A model generated the notes under the pieces. It did no database searches. It worked only from the letters and a program-made list of their open reading frames with translations, and had not been told where the DNA came from. A DNA stretch of 64,000 nucleotides from Nocardia vinacea NBRC 16497 (lineage in GTDB: Bacteria; Actinomycetota; Actinomycetes; Mycobacteriales; Mycobacteriaceae), in assembly GCF_000308835.1 (NCBI RefSeq), contig NZ_BAGN01000428.1, positions 28,196 to 92,195 on the forward strand, in the 5' to 3' direction. Shown in pieces: positions 1 to 9,244 of the stretch (its first letter is position 1; every line of letters begins with the position of its first letter). The position numbers and the translations under genes were made by a program.

Positions 1-728
1 GCGAGCAGATGCAGCGCGGACCGCCGTCCCGTGTGGTCGATTCGCACCGGCGGATCGGGTGTCATCAGGACGAACGGTGCGATGCATACGATCAATAGCG
101 CCGCGATCAGCAGATAGGAAGGGCCGACGTCGAGCACCAGGACGGAGATCAGCACGATTCCGAGGATGAGCCCCAACGCCTGGGGTGCCGAGATCCAGCT
201 GGACACCACGCCGCGCTGGGACTTCGGCACTTGATCACCGATCATCGCGGTCAGGGCTGCGGACGCGACACTGAAACCGATGTTCGCAAGGCACCAGAAC
301 ATGGCGACCCCGGTTGTGGTGTGTTGGACACTCAGGGTCGCGAGTGCGGCCGCGAAGGTGAGGGTTCCACCCATGATCCACGGCCGACGGCGACCGAAAC
401 GACTAGTCGTGCGGTCACTGAGCGCCCCCGCCGCGGGGAACGCGACCGCGGAACACAGCGCGGCGAAGCCGGAGATAATACCGAAGTCGACCACGCTGCG
501 CTGCCAATTATCCTGGCGCAGAACAGCTCCGATGCCCAGCGCCGAGTTCAGTTGCTCAGGCAGGATCAGCTGGAACGACGTCAGTTGCGCCATCCAGATT
601 CCGAGCCACCCGAGGGCGAAAGCGCTGATCCAGCCGACAGTGACTTGTCGATCAGGGCCTCGAGCGGCACCTGGCGCGATATCGGCTCGGTCCGGTGTGG
701 CTGCGGCCGGGATATGCATGTCGTTCAT
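1..728 (-). CDS. MFS transporter, C-terminus cut by window edge
   Basis: The frame is open on the minus strand from an ATG at 726-728 to the window edge, giving 242 residues with no stop, so the C-terminal half lies outside. After a polar N-terminus of about 30 residues come several hydrophobic segments. The loop after the second one carries DRTTSRFGRRRPWI, which matches the cytoplasmic loop 2-3 signature of the major facilitator superfamily, in the form seen in sugar/cation symporter-like members. A second loop has the polar stretch DQVPKSQRG, also usual in MFS proteins. The substrate cannot be told. It is transcribed away from the secreted-protein gene at 915-1508, which runs the same way upstream of it with a strong hairpin between. 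The assignment to MFS is firm; the subfamily is a guess. Confidence 0.8.
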   Translation of the reverse strand, partial: MNDMHIPAAATPDRADIAPGAARGPDRQVTVGWISAFALGWLGIWMAQLTSFQLILPEQLNSALGIGAVLRQDNWQRSVVDFGIISGFAALCSAVAFPAAGALSDRTTSRFGRRRPWIMGGTLTFAAALATLSVQHTTTGVAMFWCLANIGFSVASAALTAMIGDQVPKSQRGVVSSWISAPQALGLILGIVLISVLVLDVGPSYLLIAALLIVCIAPFVLMTPDPPVRIDHTGRRSALHLL

Positions 729-864
729 TGCTGTCTTTCGGTCGTGCGAGATGGTGCGCAGTTCGCTCAGTGACCAACGAGTCCCCGGCGGGAAACGGGG
801 GACATACAGCCTGGTCCGGATAGGTCGGAAGAATTTCGGGCCGACCCGAGCAAGCAATTGAAGG

Positions 865-900
865 CGGCGTGCCGGCGAGCCGCGGCTCGCCGGCACGCCG
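865..900 (-). terminator. Perfect 18-bp-arm GC hairpin, likely terminator
   Basis: Positions 865-882 and 883-900 are exact reverse complements (arm begins CGGCGTGCCGGCG), so the RNA can form an 18-bp stem. It starts 15 bases past the stop of the minus-strand gene at 915-1508 and lies before the MFS gene. There is no clear U tract, which is common for actinobacterial terminators. Confidence 0.65.
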
Positions 901-914
901 GGCGGGATTCCGTG

Positions 915-1508
915 TCAGGACGCGGCCGGGATCGACGCGCTGATCTCCCCGGCGTCGTGAAGTGTGTTGTACGCCTGGATCAGTCCCGCGATCCCGGCCG
1001 GGATGCCGACGACAGCCCCTCCGATGATCGGGCCCAGAGCGGCGCCCAGCGCCAGCCCGGGCAGGCACCCTCCGATCGCGCCGACCACCGCGCCGACGAT
1101 GCAACCGCCGACGAGCCCGATGACGCCACCGGCCATGCTGCCCGCGGTGACACCTAGCATGAACTCATTGCCGGCCTGATTGAGAGCATTATTGATGTCG
1201 GTTTGCGCATCCACAGGTGTAGCGGTTGCAGGCGCGACGGGGACCTGAGGGGTGGGCGTCGCAATGGGGAAGAGCTCCATGGGCGCCGCCACGGCGTCGA
1301 GCAGTTGATAGCTGGCAGCATCGGCGACAGGGGCGAGCGGCGTCGTCGGCGCGCCCTGCTCCGGGGCGCCTTCAGACCTCGCTAAGACAGTGATCGGTTC
1401 CTGATCCACAGTCGTAGCGTTCGCGGTCCCGTTTTCGGCAACAAAGACAACGGCGATCGCTGCCGCTGCAGCAACAATTCCCAGGCGTGTTCGAGCTGTG
1501 TGATTCAC
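915..1508 (-). CDS. Secreted glycine-zipper-like small protein
   Basis: This is a 197-residue protein starting at GTG 1508, with GGAGG nine bases upstream on the minus strand. The N-terminus is a classical signal peptide: Arg residues, then an Ala-rich core (IVAAAAAIAVVFVA), with a likely cleavage after ANA near residue 31. The middle (about 35-110) is Pro/Ala-rich and of low complexity. Residues about 112-180 are very rich in Gly, Ala, Ile and Val with repeated small-xxx-small spacing and three Cys, resembling glycine-zipper membrane segments. Many Nocardia and Rhodococcus genomes encode exported proteins of this build, but no function is established. A broken paralogue lies at 5530-5789, on the other side of the kinase-LuxR gene. 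It could be a cell-envelope or membrane-active peptide; this is inference. Confidence 0.7.
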   Translation of the reverse strand: MNHTARTRLGIVAAAAAIAVVFVAENGTANATTVDQEPITVLARSEGAPEQGAPTTPLAPVADAASYQLLDAVAAPMELFPIATPTPQVPVAPATATPVDAQTDINNALNQAGNEFMLGVTAGSMAGGVIGLVGGCIVGAVVGAIGGCLPGLALGAALGPIIGGAVVGIPAGIAGLIQAYNTLHDAGEISASIPAAS

Positions 1509-2044
1509 GAAACATTTCCTCCGTGTGAATACCAGTTACGGTGATGAGAAGTCGTCGAAAGAGCTGATTCCGAAAAGTCGCAGGCCGCCTGATAGGCGCT
1601 GGACTTCAAGTAGGTGTGTCGGGCTTCGTGTGCCGTTAAAGGAATCCGGCTCGAGGTTTGCTGTCGCGAAATTCAATCAGCCATATGTCCCGAGCCATAG
1701 GGGAATGTCGGCCACCCAGGGGGGAAAACCCGCCGGAGCACACGCCTGGTGCAGGCGCAGTCGGTCGGCAGGCCACGGGTGGGAACCGCATCAGGGACTG
1801 TGCCTGCCGAACCATACCGGCGTAAGCGGTAGTCACTGACTTGGCGTCGATGTCAGAACTGGGCAGGAACCTGCCGCTTCAGCATGCCCGGGCCGGGGTG
1901 TGCAAAATGTGATCATCGGTTTGCCACCGGTGTAGTGAAGTCGCAGCTGGCGGGGCTGTCTCGCTGGAAGCGATTACCACAGGGCAATACTGCCGCAGCC
2001 GACCCGGCGGTATCGTGAAGAACATCACGGAGCAGGACCGGCGT
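1509..2044. other. Divergent intergenic region before the kinase-LuxR gene
   Basis: This 536-base stretch separates the secreted-protein gene (minus) from the kinase-LuxR gene (plus) and must hold both promoters. No convincing gene was seen. A short inverted repeat GGCAGG-AA-CCTGCC sits at 1862-1875, about 170 bases before the kinase start, and could be a binding site. Confidence 0.4.
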
Positions 2045-5000
2045 ATGGGCGACATCGACCCGTTGAAGACTCAGCGCGCCGTGATCCCGGCGGTCACGGC
2101 GGAACTGGCAGAAGCAGGATTCACCGACGCCGAGGAGATCGGGCGCGGCGGGTTCGGTGTGGTGTATCGCTGCACCCAGGCGGCCCTGGACCGGACGGTG
2201 GCGATCAAGGTGCTCACCGCAGCCCTGGAGGAGGGAAACCGGCAGCGGTTCATTCGGGAGCAGCGGGCGATGGGCCGGCTGACGGGGCACCCGAACATCG
2301 TGGGAGTGTTGCAGGTCGGCACCATCACATCCGGGCTGCCGTATCTGGTGATGCCCTACTATCCGCAGGACTCCCTCGACGCCCGGATCCGCCGGCACGG
2401 TCCCCTGTCGGTACCGGAGACGGTGCGGCTAGGGGTGAAGCTTGCGGGGGCCCTCGAGGCCGCGCACCGACTCGGTATCCTGCATCGCGACGTCAAACCC
2501 GCCAACATCCTGATCAGCGACTACGGTGAACCGGCACTGACCGACTTCGGGATCGCGCGCGTCCCCGATGAATTCCACACCATTACCGGCACGGTTACCG
2601 GTTCGCCGGCGTTCATCGCGCCGGAGGTCCTGGCCGGGGAGCCACCCACCCCCGCAGCCGATGTGTACGGGCTCGGCGCGACGTTGTTCGCCGCGTTGAC
2701 CGGGCACGCGGCGTTCGAGCGGCGCAGCGGCGAACAGGTCGTAGCCCAGTTTCTGCGGATCACCACACAGCCGGTCCCGGATCTACGCGAGGAAGGCATC
2801 GACGAGGACCTTTCGACGGTGATCGAACATGCCATGGCTCGCCCGCGCGAGCAGCGGCCCTCCGCGGCGGCGGTGGGTGAGCAGCTGCAGAATCTGCAGG
2901 CCGGGCGCGGGTGGCCGGTCGACGAGATGGCGGTACGGCCGGCAGCGAGTGCCGAGCAGCAAGAAAATGCGCCGGTTCCTTTGTTTCCGCGGGACACCGA
3001 CGCTCCGCCGGTCGGTTCGTCGGTCAGCGCAAACGGACCGCTTCCCCTCGAGCTGACAAGCTTCATCGGCCGCCGTACCGAGTTGACCGAGGCAAAGAAT
3101 CTGCTGGCGAGTTCCCGTCTGGTGACGTTGACCGGGATCGGTGGAGTGGGTAAGACCCGACTGGCGTTACGAGCGGCGACCGGCGCGCAACGAGAATTCG
3201 CCGACGGGGTGCGCTTGATCGAACTCGGGCAGCTGCACGACGGCGCGCTGCTGCCGGGGGTGATCGCTGCCTCTCTAGGGGTGCGCGTACAAGGGCAGCC
3301 GGTGCTCGACATGCTGATCGAATACCTGGCCTCGCGGCAGTTGCTGCTGGTGCTCGACAATTGCGAACAAATAGTGGATGCGGCAACGAAGGTCTCCGAA
3401 ATCTTGCTGCGCGCCTGCCCGCGCCTTCGGATCCTTGCCACCAGCCGCGAGCCTCTCGGTGTCGGCGGGGAACTTTTACTATGGGTGCGGCCGCTGACCG
3501 TTCCTGATCCGGATCGGCAGCCCTCGCTGCGAAGTGCGGCCCGCTATGACGCGGTCACCTTGTTCGTCGAACGGGCCGCCGCCGCGGTGCCGGGCTTTGC
3601 GCTCACCGAGGACAATGTCGCCGCGGTGACCGAGATCTGCCGCCAGCTCGACGGGCTGCCGTTGGCGATCGAGCTTGCAGCGGCCCGGCTGCGGGCTCTG
3701 TCACCAGAACAGATCCTGGCGCGGCTCACCGACCGATACGCACTGCTGACCCGCGGCAGCCGCAGCGCGCCGAGCCGCCAGCAGACCCTGCGGTTGTGCA
3801 TCGACTGGAGTTACTCGCTGTGCACCCCGGCCGAACAACAGGTGTGGGCCCCGTTGTCGGTGTTCGCCGGCAGCTTCGAACTCGACGCCGCCGAACAGGT
3901 GTGCCGGAATGACCTCGCAGCGGAGGACCTGCTCGATGTACTCACCGCCCTGGTCGACAAGTCCATCCTGATCCGAGAGGAGTCGGATTCGGTGGTGCGA
4001 TTCCGGCTGCTCGAGACGGTGCGCGACTACGGCCTCGACAAACTCGATGAAGCGGGCCAGTACACGGACCTGCGGCGCCGACATCTGGACTGGTACCGAC
4101 AGCTCGCCTTGGACGCCGACGCCGACTGGATCAGCCCCCGCCAACTCGACTGGATCGCCCGCCTCGACCGCGAACAACCCAACCTGCGCCAGGCACTGGA
4201 CTTCTGCCTGACCGACACCGAAGCGGAATCCGACGCTGCATTGTCGATAGCGTCTGCGTTGCAACCGTTCTGGTTCTCCCGAGGCCAGGTCGGTGAGGCG
4301 CGGCACTGGCTCGACCTCGCCCTCGCCGGGCGGCCCACTACCGCTACTGCCGTGCACGCCAAGGGGTTGTGGCGTGCCGTCCTGGTGGCCGAAGCCCAGA
4401 ACGACCGCACCGCGGCGTCCGCACTGGTCGCACAGGTGCAGGCGCTGGCCGAACGGACCGAGCGCCCGATCGTGCACGCATTCGCGAATCTTGCTCTCGG
4501 CCTCCATGCGCTTCGCAGCGGCGACCCGAGGCAAGCATGCGCACCTCTCGAAGCCGCGCTCGAGTCGTTCACTGCGCAGGACGACGTCCACGGGCAGGTC
4601 TTTGCCCTGCTCGGGCTTGGATGGTCGCACGAATCGCAGGGAGACAGCGCAGCGGCTCTCTCGTACCATGGGAAGGCCCTCGCGATCACCGAATCATATG
4701 GCGATTCCGCATATCGGTCATATGCCTTGTGGGGCACGACGGTTGCCGCGTGGCACCACGGTGATCGCGACGGTGCGCTGCGGCAGCTGCGGCAGTGGCT
4801 GCAACTGATCAGGCAGCAGAAAGACCCGCTCATGGCCTCGACAGCCCTGGAAACATTGGCGTGGATTGTGGGAGTCCAGGCCGGCAGCGCGCGGCTCGCC
4901 GCCGTGTTGCTGGGCGCGACGAACGCAATGAACCAGTTGGCAGGCACTTCCGCAGTATTCTTCCCGAGCTTGGTGGTCCATGGCGAGGACTGCGAACGAG

Positions 5001-5332
5001 CGGCCCGTCGCACGCTCGGACGGCGATCCTTCGAAGTCGCCTATCGCGAAGGCGCCGCAATGGATCTCGACGCCGCGATCGGCTATGCCCTGGGCGAGCA
5101 ACGGCAGGCTGCGGCTCGCGGTCCGGGTCCATCCGATCTGACGACCCGGGAGCGGGAGGTGGCCGACCTCGTCGCAAACGGCCTGACCAACAGAGCCATC
5201 GCCGCCCGACTGCACATCTCCCCGCGCACCGCCGACGGACACGTCGAACACATCCTGACCAAACTCGGATTCACCAACCGCGCCCAGATCGCCGCCTGGG
5301 TCGCCGAACGGAGCCGATCAGTACACACTTGA
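2045..5332 (+). CDS. Ser/Thr kinase - AAA ATPase - LuxR HTH regulator
   Basis: This is a very large regulator of 1095 residues. Residues about 30-280 form a Hanks-type kinase: glycine loop IGRGGFGVVYRC, catalytic lysine in VAIKVL, catalytic loop HRDVKPAN and DFG, so it should be active. A linker follows, then an NB-ARC/STAND-like ATPase with Walker A GIGGVGKTRL (about 363), Walker B LLLVLDNCEQ and LPLAIELAAARL. A helical TPR-like region lies at about 650-1000, and the last 60 residues are a LuxR/GerE helix-turn-helix (TTREREVADLVANGLTNRAI). Such three-part proteins are common in Nocardia, Rhodococcus and Mycobacterium and act as transcription regulators with unknown signals. The frame is open from GTG 2015, but ATG 2045 fits the family N-terminus and has GGAG upstream. 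It stands alone, with no operon partner. Confidence 0.9.
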   Translation: MGDIDPLKTQRAVIPAVTAELAEAGFTDAEEIGRGGFGVVYRCTQAALDRTVAIKVLTAALEEGNRQRFIREQRAMGRLTGHPNIVGVLQVGTITSGLPYLVMPYYPQDSLDARIRRHGPLSVPETVRLGVKLAGALEAAHRLGILHRDVKPANILISDYGEPALTDFGIARVPDEFHTITGTVTGSPAFIAPEVLAGEPPTPAADVYGLGATLFAALTGHAAFERRSGEQVVAQFLRITTQPVPDLREEGIDEDLSTVIEHAMARPREQRPSAAAVGEQLQNLQAGRGWPVDEMAVRPAASAEQQENAPVPLFPRDTDAPPVGSSVSANGPLPLELTSFIGRRTELTEAKNLLASSRLVTLTGIGGVGKTRLALRAATGAQREFADGVRLIELGQLHDGALLPGVIAASLGVRVQGQPVLDMLIEYLASRQLLLVLDNCEQIVDAATKVSEILLRACPRLRILATSREPLGVGGELLLWVRPLTVPDPDRQPSLRSAARYDAVTLFVERAAAAVPGFALTEDNVAAVTEICRQLDGLPLAIELAAARLRALSPEQILARLTDRYALLTRGSRSAPSRQQTLRLCIDWSYSLCTPAEQQVWAPLSVFAGSFELDAAEQVCRNDLAAEDLLDVLTALVDKSILIREESDSVVRFRLLETVRDYGLDKLDEAGQYTDLRRRHLDWYRQLALDADADWISPRQLDWIARLDREQPNLRQALDFCLTDTEAESDAALSIASALQPFWFSRGQVGEARHWLDLALAGRPTTATAVHAKGLWRAVLVAEAQNDRTAASALVAQVQALAERTERPIVHAFANLALGLHALRSGDPRQACAPLEAALESFTAQDDVHGQVFALLGLGWSHESQGDSAAALSYHGKALAITESYGDSAYRSYALWGTTVAAWHHGDRDGALRQLRQWLQLIRQQKDPLMASTALETLAWIVGVQAGSARLAAVLLGATNAMNQLAGTSAVFFPSLVVHGEDCERAARRTLGRRSFEVAYREGAAMDLDAAIGYALGEQRQAAARGPGPSDLTTREREVADLVANGLTNRAIAARLHISPRTADGHVEHILTKLGFTNRAQIAAWVAERSRSVHT

Positions 5333-5403
5333 GGGCGCCAACCTCAGCCAGCCCCAAGATGAGTCGGCAGTGGCCCTGCAATGGCGAAAGGTGCTCTGAA
5401 TCG

Positions 5404-5421
5404 CAACAATTCGGATTGTTG
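5404..5421. terminator. Weak hairpin downstream of kinase-LuxR gene
   Basis: CAACAAT (5404-5410) and ATTGTTG (5415-5421) form a 7-bp stem with a four-base loop, 71 bases past the stop codon at 5332. There is no T tract, so a terminator role is only possible. Confidence 0.25.
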
Positions 5422-5529
5422 AGGTCGAATATCGAGGTTTGAGAGCACCGTTCCGGCGAGGCAGTCCACGTTGTGGTGCCCGTCGCTGATCGGCGTGCTG
5501 GCCGCCGAGTCGAGCTGACCAAAGACGTG

Positions 5530-5789
5530 AGTGAAGAGTTCGCCCTTGCATCGTGCAGGGGTGTTGCACGCCTGAATCAGCCCGGCGATCCCCGCTGGAT
5601 GCTGACAACTGACCCACCGATGATGAGGCCCAGAGCGGCGCCCAGGCAAGCAGCCCCGACTGTGCCGACAATCGCGCCGACGATGCACCTGTCGACGAGT
5701 CCAATCACTGCGTCGGCCATGGTGCCCGCGATGGCACCGAGCATGTACTCACTGCCAGCCTGATTGAGGGCGTTATTTATATCGGTCAC
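5530..5789 (-). pseudogene. Broken copy of the secreted glycine-rich protein
   Basis: The minus-strand frame from 5789 reads TDINNALNQAGSEYMLG, nearly identical to the middle of the protein at 915-1508 (TDINNALNQAGNEFMLG). The Gly-rich part then follows with a small internal deletion. Near 5598 one base is missing and the match goes on in another frame as PAGIAGLIQACNT (PAGIAGLIQAYNT in the intact copy). An in-frame stop lies just upstream of 5789, so the signal peptide and the Pro/Ala-rich half are gone. This is a 5'-truncated, frameshifted duplicate in the same orientation as the intact gene, so the two flank the kinase-LuxR gene as direct repeats. Confidence 0.8.
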
Positions 5790-5952
5790 TGACGGGCGAT
5801 GCGCTCATGGGCGAAACGGACTGCTGAGCGGCGCGGCTGCGGCCGGGTGATTGTCAGCCATCAGGGAGAAAATTCGCCTGTGCTCGTCCCTGGCGGCCTG
5901 CGTGGTGCACTCGACCGGCATCAGTATCGGATGGAGAACGACAAGTGGGCGG

Positions 5953-7128
5953 TCAGGGTCCAACCGCCGAGCGGATGGCGGAATCAGTTGTATCCGTGTC
6001 AGATTGATGTCGCAACTGGACCGGAAACTGCTCAAATACGTTGCGGCGCAGCATGCCGGTTCCTCGGAAGGAAGGTGTGCCGCGCTCGGCGCTCGGGGCT
6101 TGACCAGTCCAACGCTGATATGCACGGCGGAACTCGCGGCTGTCGCTGAATCCAACTTCGGCGGCGACCACTGCGACAGGAAGACTCGATTCGCGTAACA
6201 GGGTTTTCGCCCGCTGCAGACGCACTCGGTCACGGATCTCGCCGAACATCAGGCCCGCTTCGGCTAACCGTCGGTGTAGCGTGCGTTCGCTGATCATCAA
6301 CCGTTCCGCAACGAGTGCCATTGGCAGTGGTTGACGCAGATTCTGACGAAGTACGCCCTCCACCGCCGATACAATATCTGGCCGGTGGCCGCCGGGGTCG
6401 GCGATGAGGCGGGCCGCCTCGATGGCTATGGCGAGTTGAGCAGGATTGGCCGTCGGAATCGGTCGATTCAGGAACTCAGTGCTGAAGTAGATGCGCGTGA
6501 CCGGAGCGTTGTATCGAATTGAGCATTGGAAGAATCGGCTGTACACATCCGAATACGGCATTCGGGGATAAGCGAATTCGAGCCGGGTCGGCGCAACTTG
6601 GCCACCGAAGATCGACCGCGCCAACACGAGCATCGAGCAGCACGTATCTTCGCACAAGAAAGGAAGCAACTCCGGTTGAGGAGTCCGCTCGTCGATTCGT
6701 ACTGCGAATTCCCTTGTGTCCGGCTCGAATTCGTAGTTGAGCAGACTGCCTGAGGCTTGATGTAGTTGTAGTCCGATGTCGACGGCTTCTGCGACGTATC
6801 CCGCTGACCGCATGGCGAAACCGAGCAGGCCCCATTGACTGAAGACTTCGCGAGTGCCTATATGGACGCCTATTGGCCCGGAAGGCAGAGCGCGCAGTGC
6901 GCGACGCAAGATCATCAATGTTTGGCGGAGCGATAGACGAGTCTCTGGTAGGTCGAACTGAGAACGTGTGAATCCGCTTCCGGCGAACCACGACTCTGTG
7001 TTCATCTCCCGCTGTTCGCCGAGATCGAGGACGCCGGTGATAACGCTCGGGGGGATTCGTGCGTCGTGCAGGGTCGGGTCATCGTCCGGGCGAAGGCCCA
7101 CGTTCGTGGTATGGCTGCGACTCGGCAT
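5953..7128 (-). CDS. AraC-family transcriptional regulator
   Basis: This is a 391-residue protein. The start at ATG 7126-7128 is chosen because AGGA lies eight bases upstream; an open frame runs further to 7386, but that part is Arg-rich without family similarity. Residues about 40-230 match the arabinose-binding-like N-terminal domain of OruR/ArgR-type AraC proteins (SQWGLLGFAMRSAGYVAEAV is the usual conserved stretch). The C-terminus carries the two helix-turn-helix motifs, with SERTLHRRLAEAGLMFGEIR in the first and VAAEVGFSDSREFRRAYQRW in the second. It is one of two AraC regulators enclosing the monooxygenase-SDR-aldehyde dehydrogenase operon and is divergent from it. The effector is unknown. 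The last 40 residues extend past the usual family end. Confidence 0.88.
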   Translation of the reverse strand: MPSRSHTTNVGLRPDDDPTLHDARIPPSVITGVLDLGEQREMNTESWFAGSGFTRSQFDLPETRLSLRQTLMILRRALRALPSGPIGVHIGTREVFSQWGLLGFAMRSAGYVAEAVDIGLQLHQASGSLLNYEFEPDTREFAVRIDERTPQPELLPFLCEDTCCSMLVLARSIFGGQVAPTRLEFAYPRMPYSDVYSRFFQCSIRYNAPVTRIYFSTEFLNRPIPTANPAQLAIAIEAARLIADPGGHRPDIVSAVEGVLRQNLRQPLPMALVAERLMISERTLHRRLAEAGLMFGEIRDRVRLQRAKTLLRESSLPVAVVAAEVGFSDSREFRRAYQRWTGQAPSAERGTPSFRGTGMLRRNVFEQFPVQLRHQSDTDTTDSAIRSAVGP

Positions 7129-7431
7129 ATGCGGAATCCTGGTTCTAGCATGGCCCCGATATCCTCGGATGTCGGCAGCCATTTGGACGTTGAGCCAAGA
7201 GTGTTGGCTCTTGGCGTGTCTACGCGAGCCTTGGCAGGACCTGCGTTGTGCCGACAGCATCCATTGCGTCGGTTGTCGGTGCTGGTCGCGTCGACGGCCC
7301 CGACCTGTTCGGAGGGCGCGGCGCGGAACACAGCATGCACCTCCCGCATGCCGTCGGCAACGAATCCGCGAGCATTTGCCAGCCAACTGGTCGCCTGACC
7401 AGATCGTAACAGATCACCCTAGGCAAAGCCA

Positions 7432-7760
7432 CGGGTTCGGTCTGCTCTCGAAAGGCATCGTGGAGCGGGTCAACGGATAACTCGAGACCTGGTTTCTGCC
7501 GGGCCGGTCATTCGATTCCCCGGCCGACTTCAACATCCAGCTCACTTACTGGCTGCCGATCGCGAATTCCCGTCGCGTCCGGCGACTTTCGACGCGTCCG
7601 ACCGAACTGGTCGACACTGACCGAGCCGCGATGACGGCCCTGCCGCCGATTGGCCCAGCGGTTGAGTTCACCTGCCGCGCCTACTTGCGTGTTCTGGGTA
7701 ACGACTACTCGATCGACCCAACGGTGATCGGTTGGATGGTCGATGTTCGCGCCGATCTGA
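7432..7760 (+). pseudogene. IS21-family IstA transposase relic
   Basis: The plus-strand reading FGLLSKGIVERVNG, an in-frame TAA, then LETWFLPGRSFDSPADFN and on to YLRVLGNDYSIDPTVIGW matches the C-terminal half of IstA transposases of the IS21 family, including the Mu-type C-terminal domain. The stop at about 7481 interrupts a normally conserved VERVNGYLE motif, and there is no N-terminal catalytic part nor an istB gene nearby. It is a dead fragment of about 110 codons, between the AraC regulator and the promoter of the monooxygenase operon. Confidence 0.75.
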
Positions 7761-7897
7761 GATGCCCCTCTGCTGGGTGTCGGCAGGGAAATGGCCGCTG
7801 AGGCCCCCTGAGTGGCCGCGCGAGCCAGTTCTCTCCCGGCGTCGCGTACATAAAGTCATCCCACATCCGAATGCACAGCAAGAAGGAGGTGGGGACG

Positions 7898-9244
7898 ATG
7901 TCGGACCCAACGTATGACACCTGCGTAATCGGGGCGGGACCGGCCGGACTGGCAGTGGCCAGGGCTCTGGCGGAGCGGAATCTCCCCTACACCCACATCG
8001 AGCGTCACACCGGTGTCGGCGGTCTGTGGGACATCGAAAACCCTGGCAGCCCGATGTATGAGTCGGCTCACTTCATCTCCAGCAAAACCCTGTCAGGCTT
8101 CGGTGGATATCCGATGCCGGACCACTTCGCCGACTATCCGCCGCGGCAGCAGATCATTGAGTATCTGCGGTCCTTCGCCGATGCTTACGGGCTCACCGAG
8201 CGGATCGAGTTCGGGGTCGCAGTGCGGTCCGTGGAGAAGAACGCCGACTCCACGTGGACGGTGACCCGGGACGACGGCCGGGTAACCGTGCACCGGCAGG
8301 TCGTGGTCTGCACCGGCGCGCAGTGGCATCCCAACGTTCCTGAGCTGCCCGGCAACTTCGCCGGACAGATTCGGCATACAGCCTCCTACCGCAGTGCGGA
8401 CGAGTTGCGCGGCAAGCGGGTATTGGTTGTCGGTGCCGGCAATTCGGGCTGCGACATCGCCTGCGACGCGGCGCGGTCGGCCGACCACGCCGTGATCAGC
8501 ATGCGCCGCGGTTACTGGTTCATCCCCAAGCACGTCTTCGGCCGCCCGGTGGATACGCTCGCGCATGTCGGTCCGAAGCTTCCGATGTGGCTGGAACAGC
8601 GTGTCTTCGGCGCTCTGCTGCGTCTGCTCAACGGAAATCCTCTCCGACTCGGGCTGCAGAAGCCGGATCACAAACTGTTCGAGACGCACCCGGCCGTCAA
8701 CTCACTGTTGATCCATCACCTACAGCATGGGGACATCACCGCGAAGCCGGGCCTGGAGCGTACCGCGGGGAACACGGTTTACTTCACCGACGGCAGCAGT
8801 GACGAGTTCGACCTGATCCTGCTGGCCACCGGTTATGTCCACAAGGTGCCGGTAGCTCAGAAGTATTTCGGTGGCGAGCAGCACCCCGACCTGTACCTCT
8901 CGGCGTTCTCCCGTGAGCACCAGGGCTTGTTCGGAGGGGGCTTCGTGGAGACCAACTCGGGCGCCTACCAACTGTTCGACACCCAGGCTCAGCTGATCGC
9001 AGGATTTATCGACGACCAGCGGCACCAGCGGCCCGGCGCCCGCCGCTTCGCCGAGATGATCCGTACCGACCGCCCGGACCTGACCAGCGGTCTGAAATTC
9101 GTCGACTCACCCCGGCACACCGGATACGTCGACAGCGGCGCTTTCGTGAAGTACCTGGCAAAGGTCGCCTCGCGGATGGGCTGGCGCACACAGGGGCAGG
9201 CGCCCTCGGCGCAACCGGCCGGGTCACTGGTGGTCGCGCCATGA
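7898..9244 (+). CDS. Flavin-containing monooxygenase (FMO-like)
   Basis: This is a 448-residue flavoprotein. The start at ATG 7898 is set by AAGGAGG eight bases upstream; an in-frame ATG at 7871 precedes this ribosome site. The FAD-binding GxGxxG (VIGAGPAGLAVARAL) is at residues about 8-22 and the NADPH-binding one (VLVVGAGNSGCDIACD) at about 177-192. Between them is FAGQIRHTASY, the FxGxxxHxxxY fingerprint of class B FMO enzymes, and near the C-terminus LLATGY. These enzymes use NADPH and O2 to oxygenate amines, sulfides or ketones, in the cytoplasm. Its stop overlaps the SDR start by ATGA, so it leads a three-gene operon that may oxygenate a substrate and oxidise the resulting alcohol and aldehyde. 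The substrate is unknown. Confidence 0.88.
   Translation: MSDPTYDTCVIGAGPAGLAVARALAERNLPYTHIERHTGVGGLWDIENPGSPMYESAHFISSKTLSGFGGYPMPDHFADYPPRQQIIEYLRSFADAYGLTERIEFGVAVRSVEKNADSTWTVTRDDGRVTVHRQVVVCTGAQWHPNVPELPGNFAGQIRHTASYRSADELRGKRVLVVGAGNSGCDIACDAARSADHAVISMRRGYWFIPKHVFGRPVDTLAHVGPKLPMWLEQRVFGALLRLLNGNPLRLGLQKPDHKLFETHPAVNSLLIHHLQHGDITAKPGLERTAGNTVYFTDGSSDEFDLILLATGYVHKVPVAQKYFGGEQHPDLYLSAFSREHQGLFGGGFVETNSGAYQLFDTQAQLIAGFIDDQRHQRPGARRFAEMIRTDRPDLTSGLKFVDSPRHTGYVDSGAFVKYLAKVASRMGWRTQGQAPSAQPAGSLVVAP

Noticed and set aside
231..1385. Overlapping long open frames on both strands across the MFS and secreted-protein genes
   Set aside because: They are Arg/Pro-rich readings of GC-rich coding DNA in other frames, with no ribosome sites or family motifs.
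3701..4669. 322-codon and longer minus-strand frames inside the kinase-LuxR gene
   Set aside because: They are antisense shadows of a gene with clear domains throughout.
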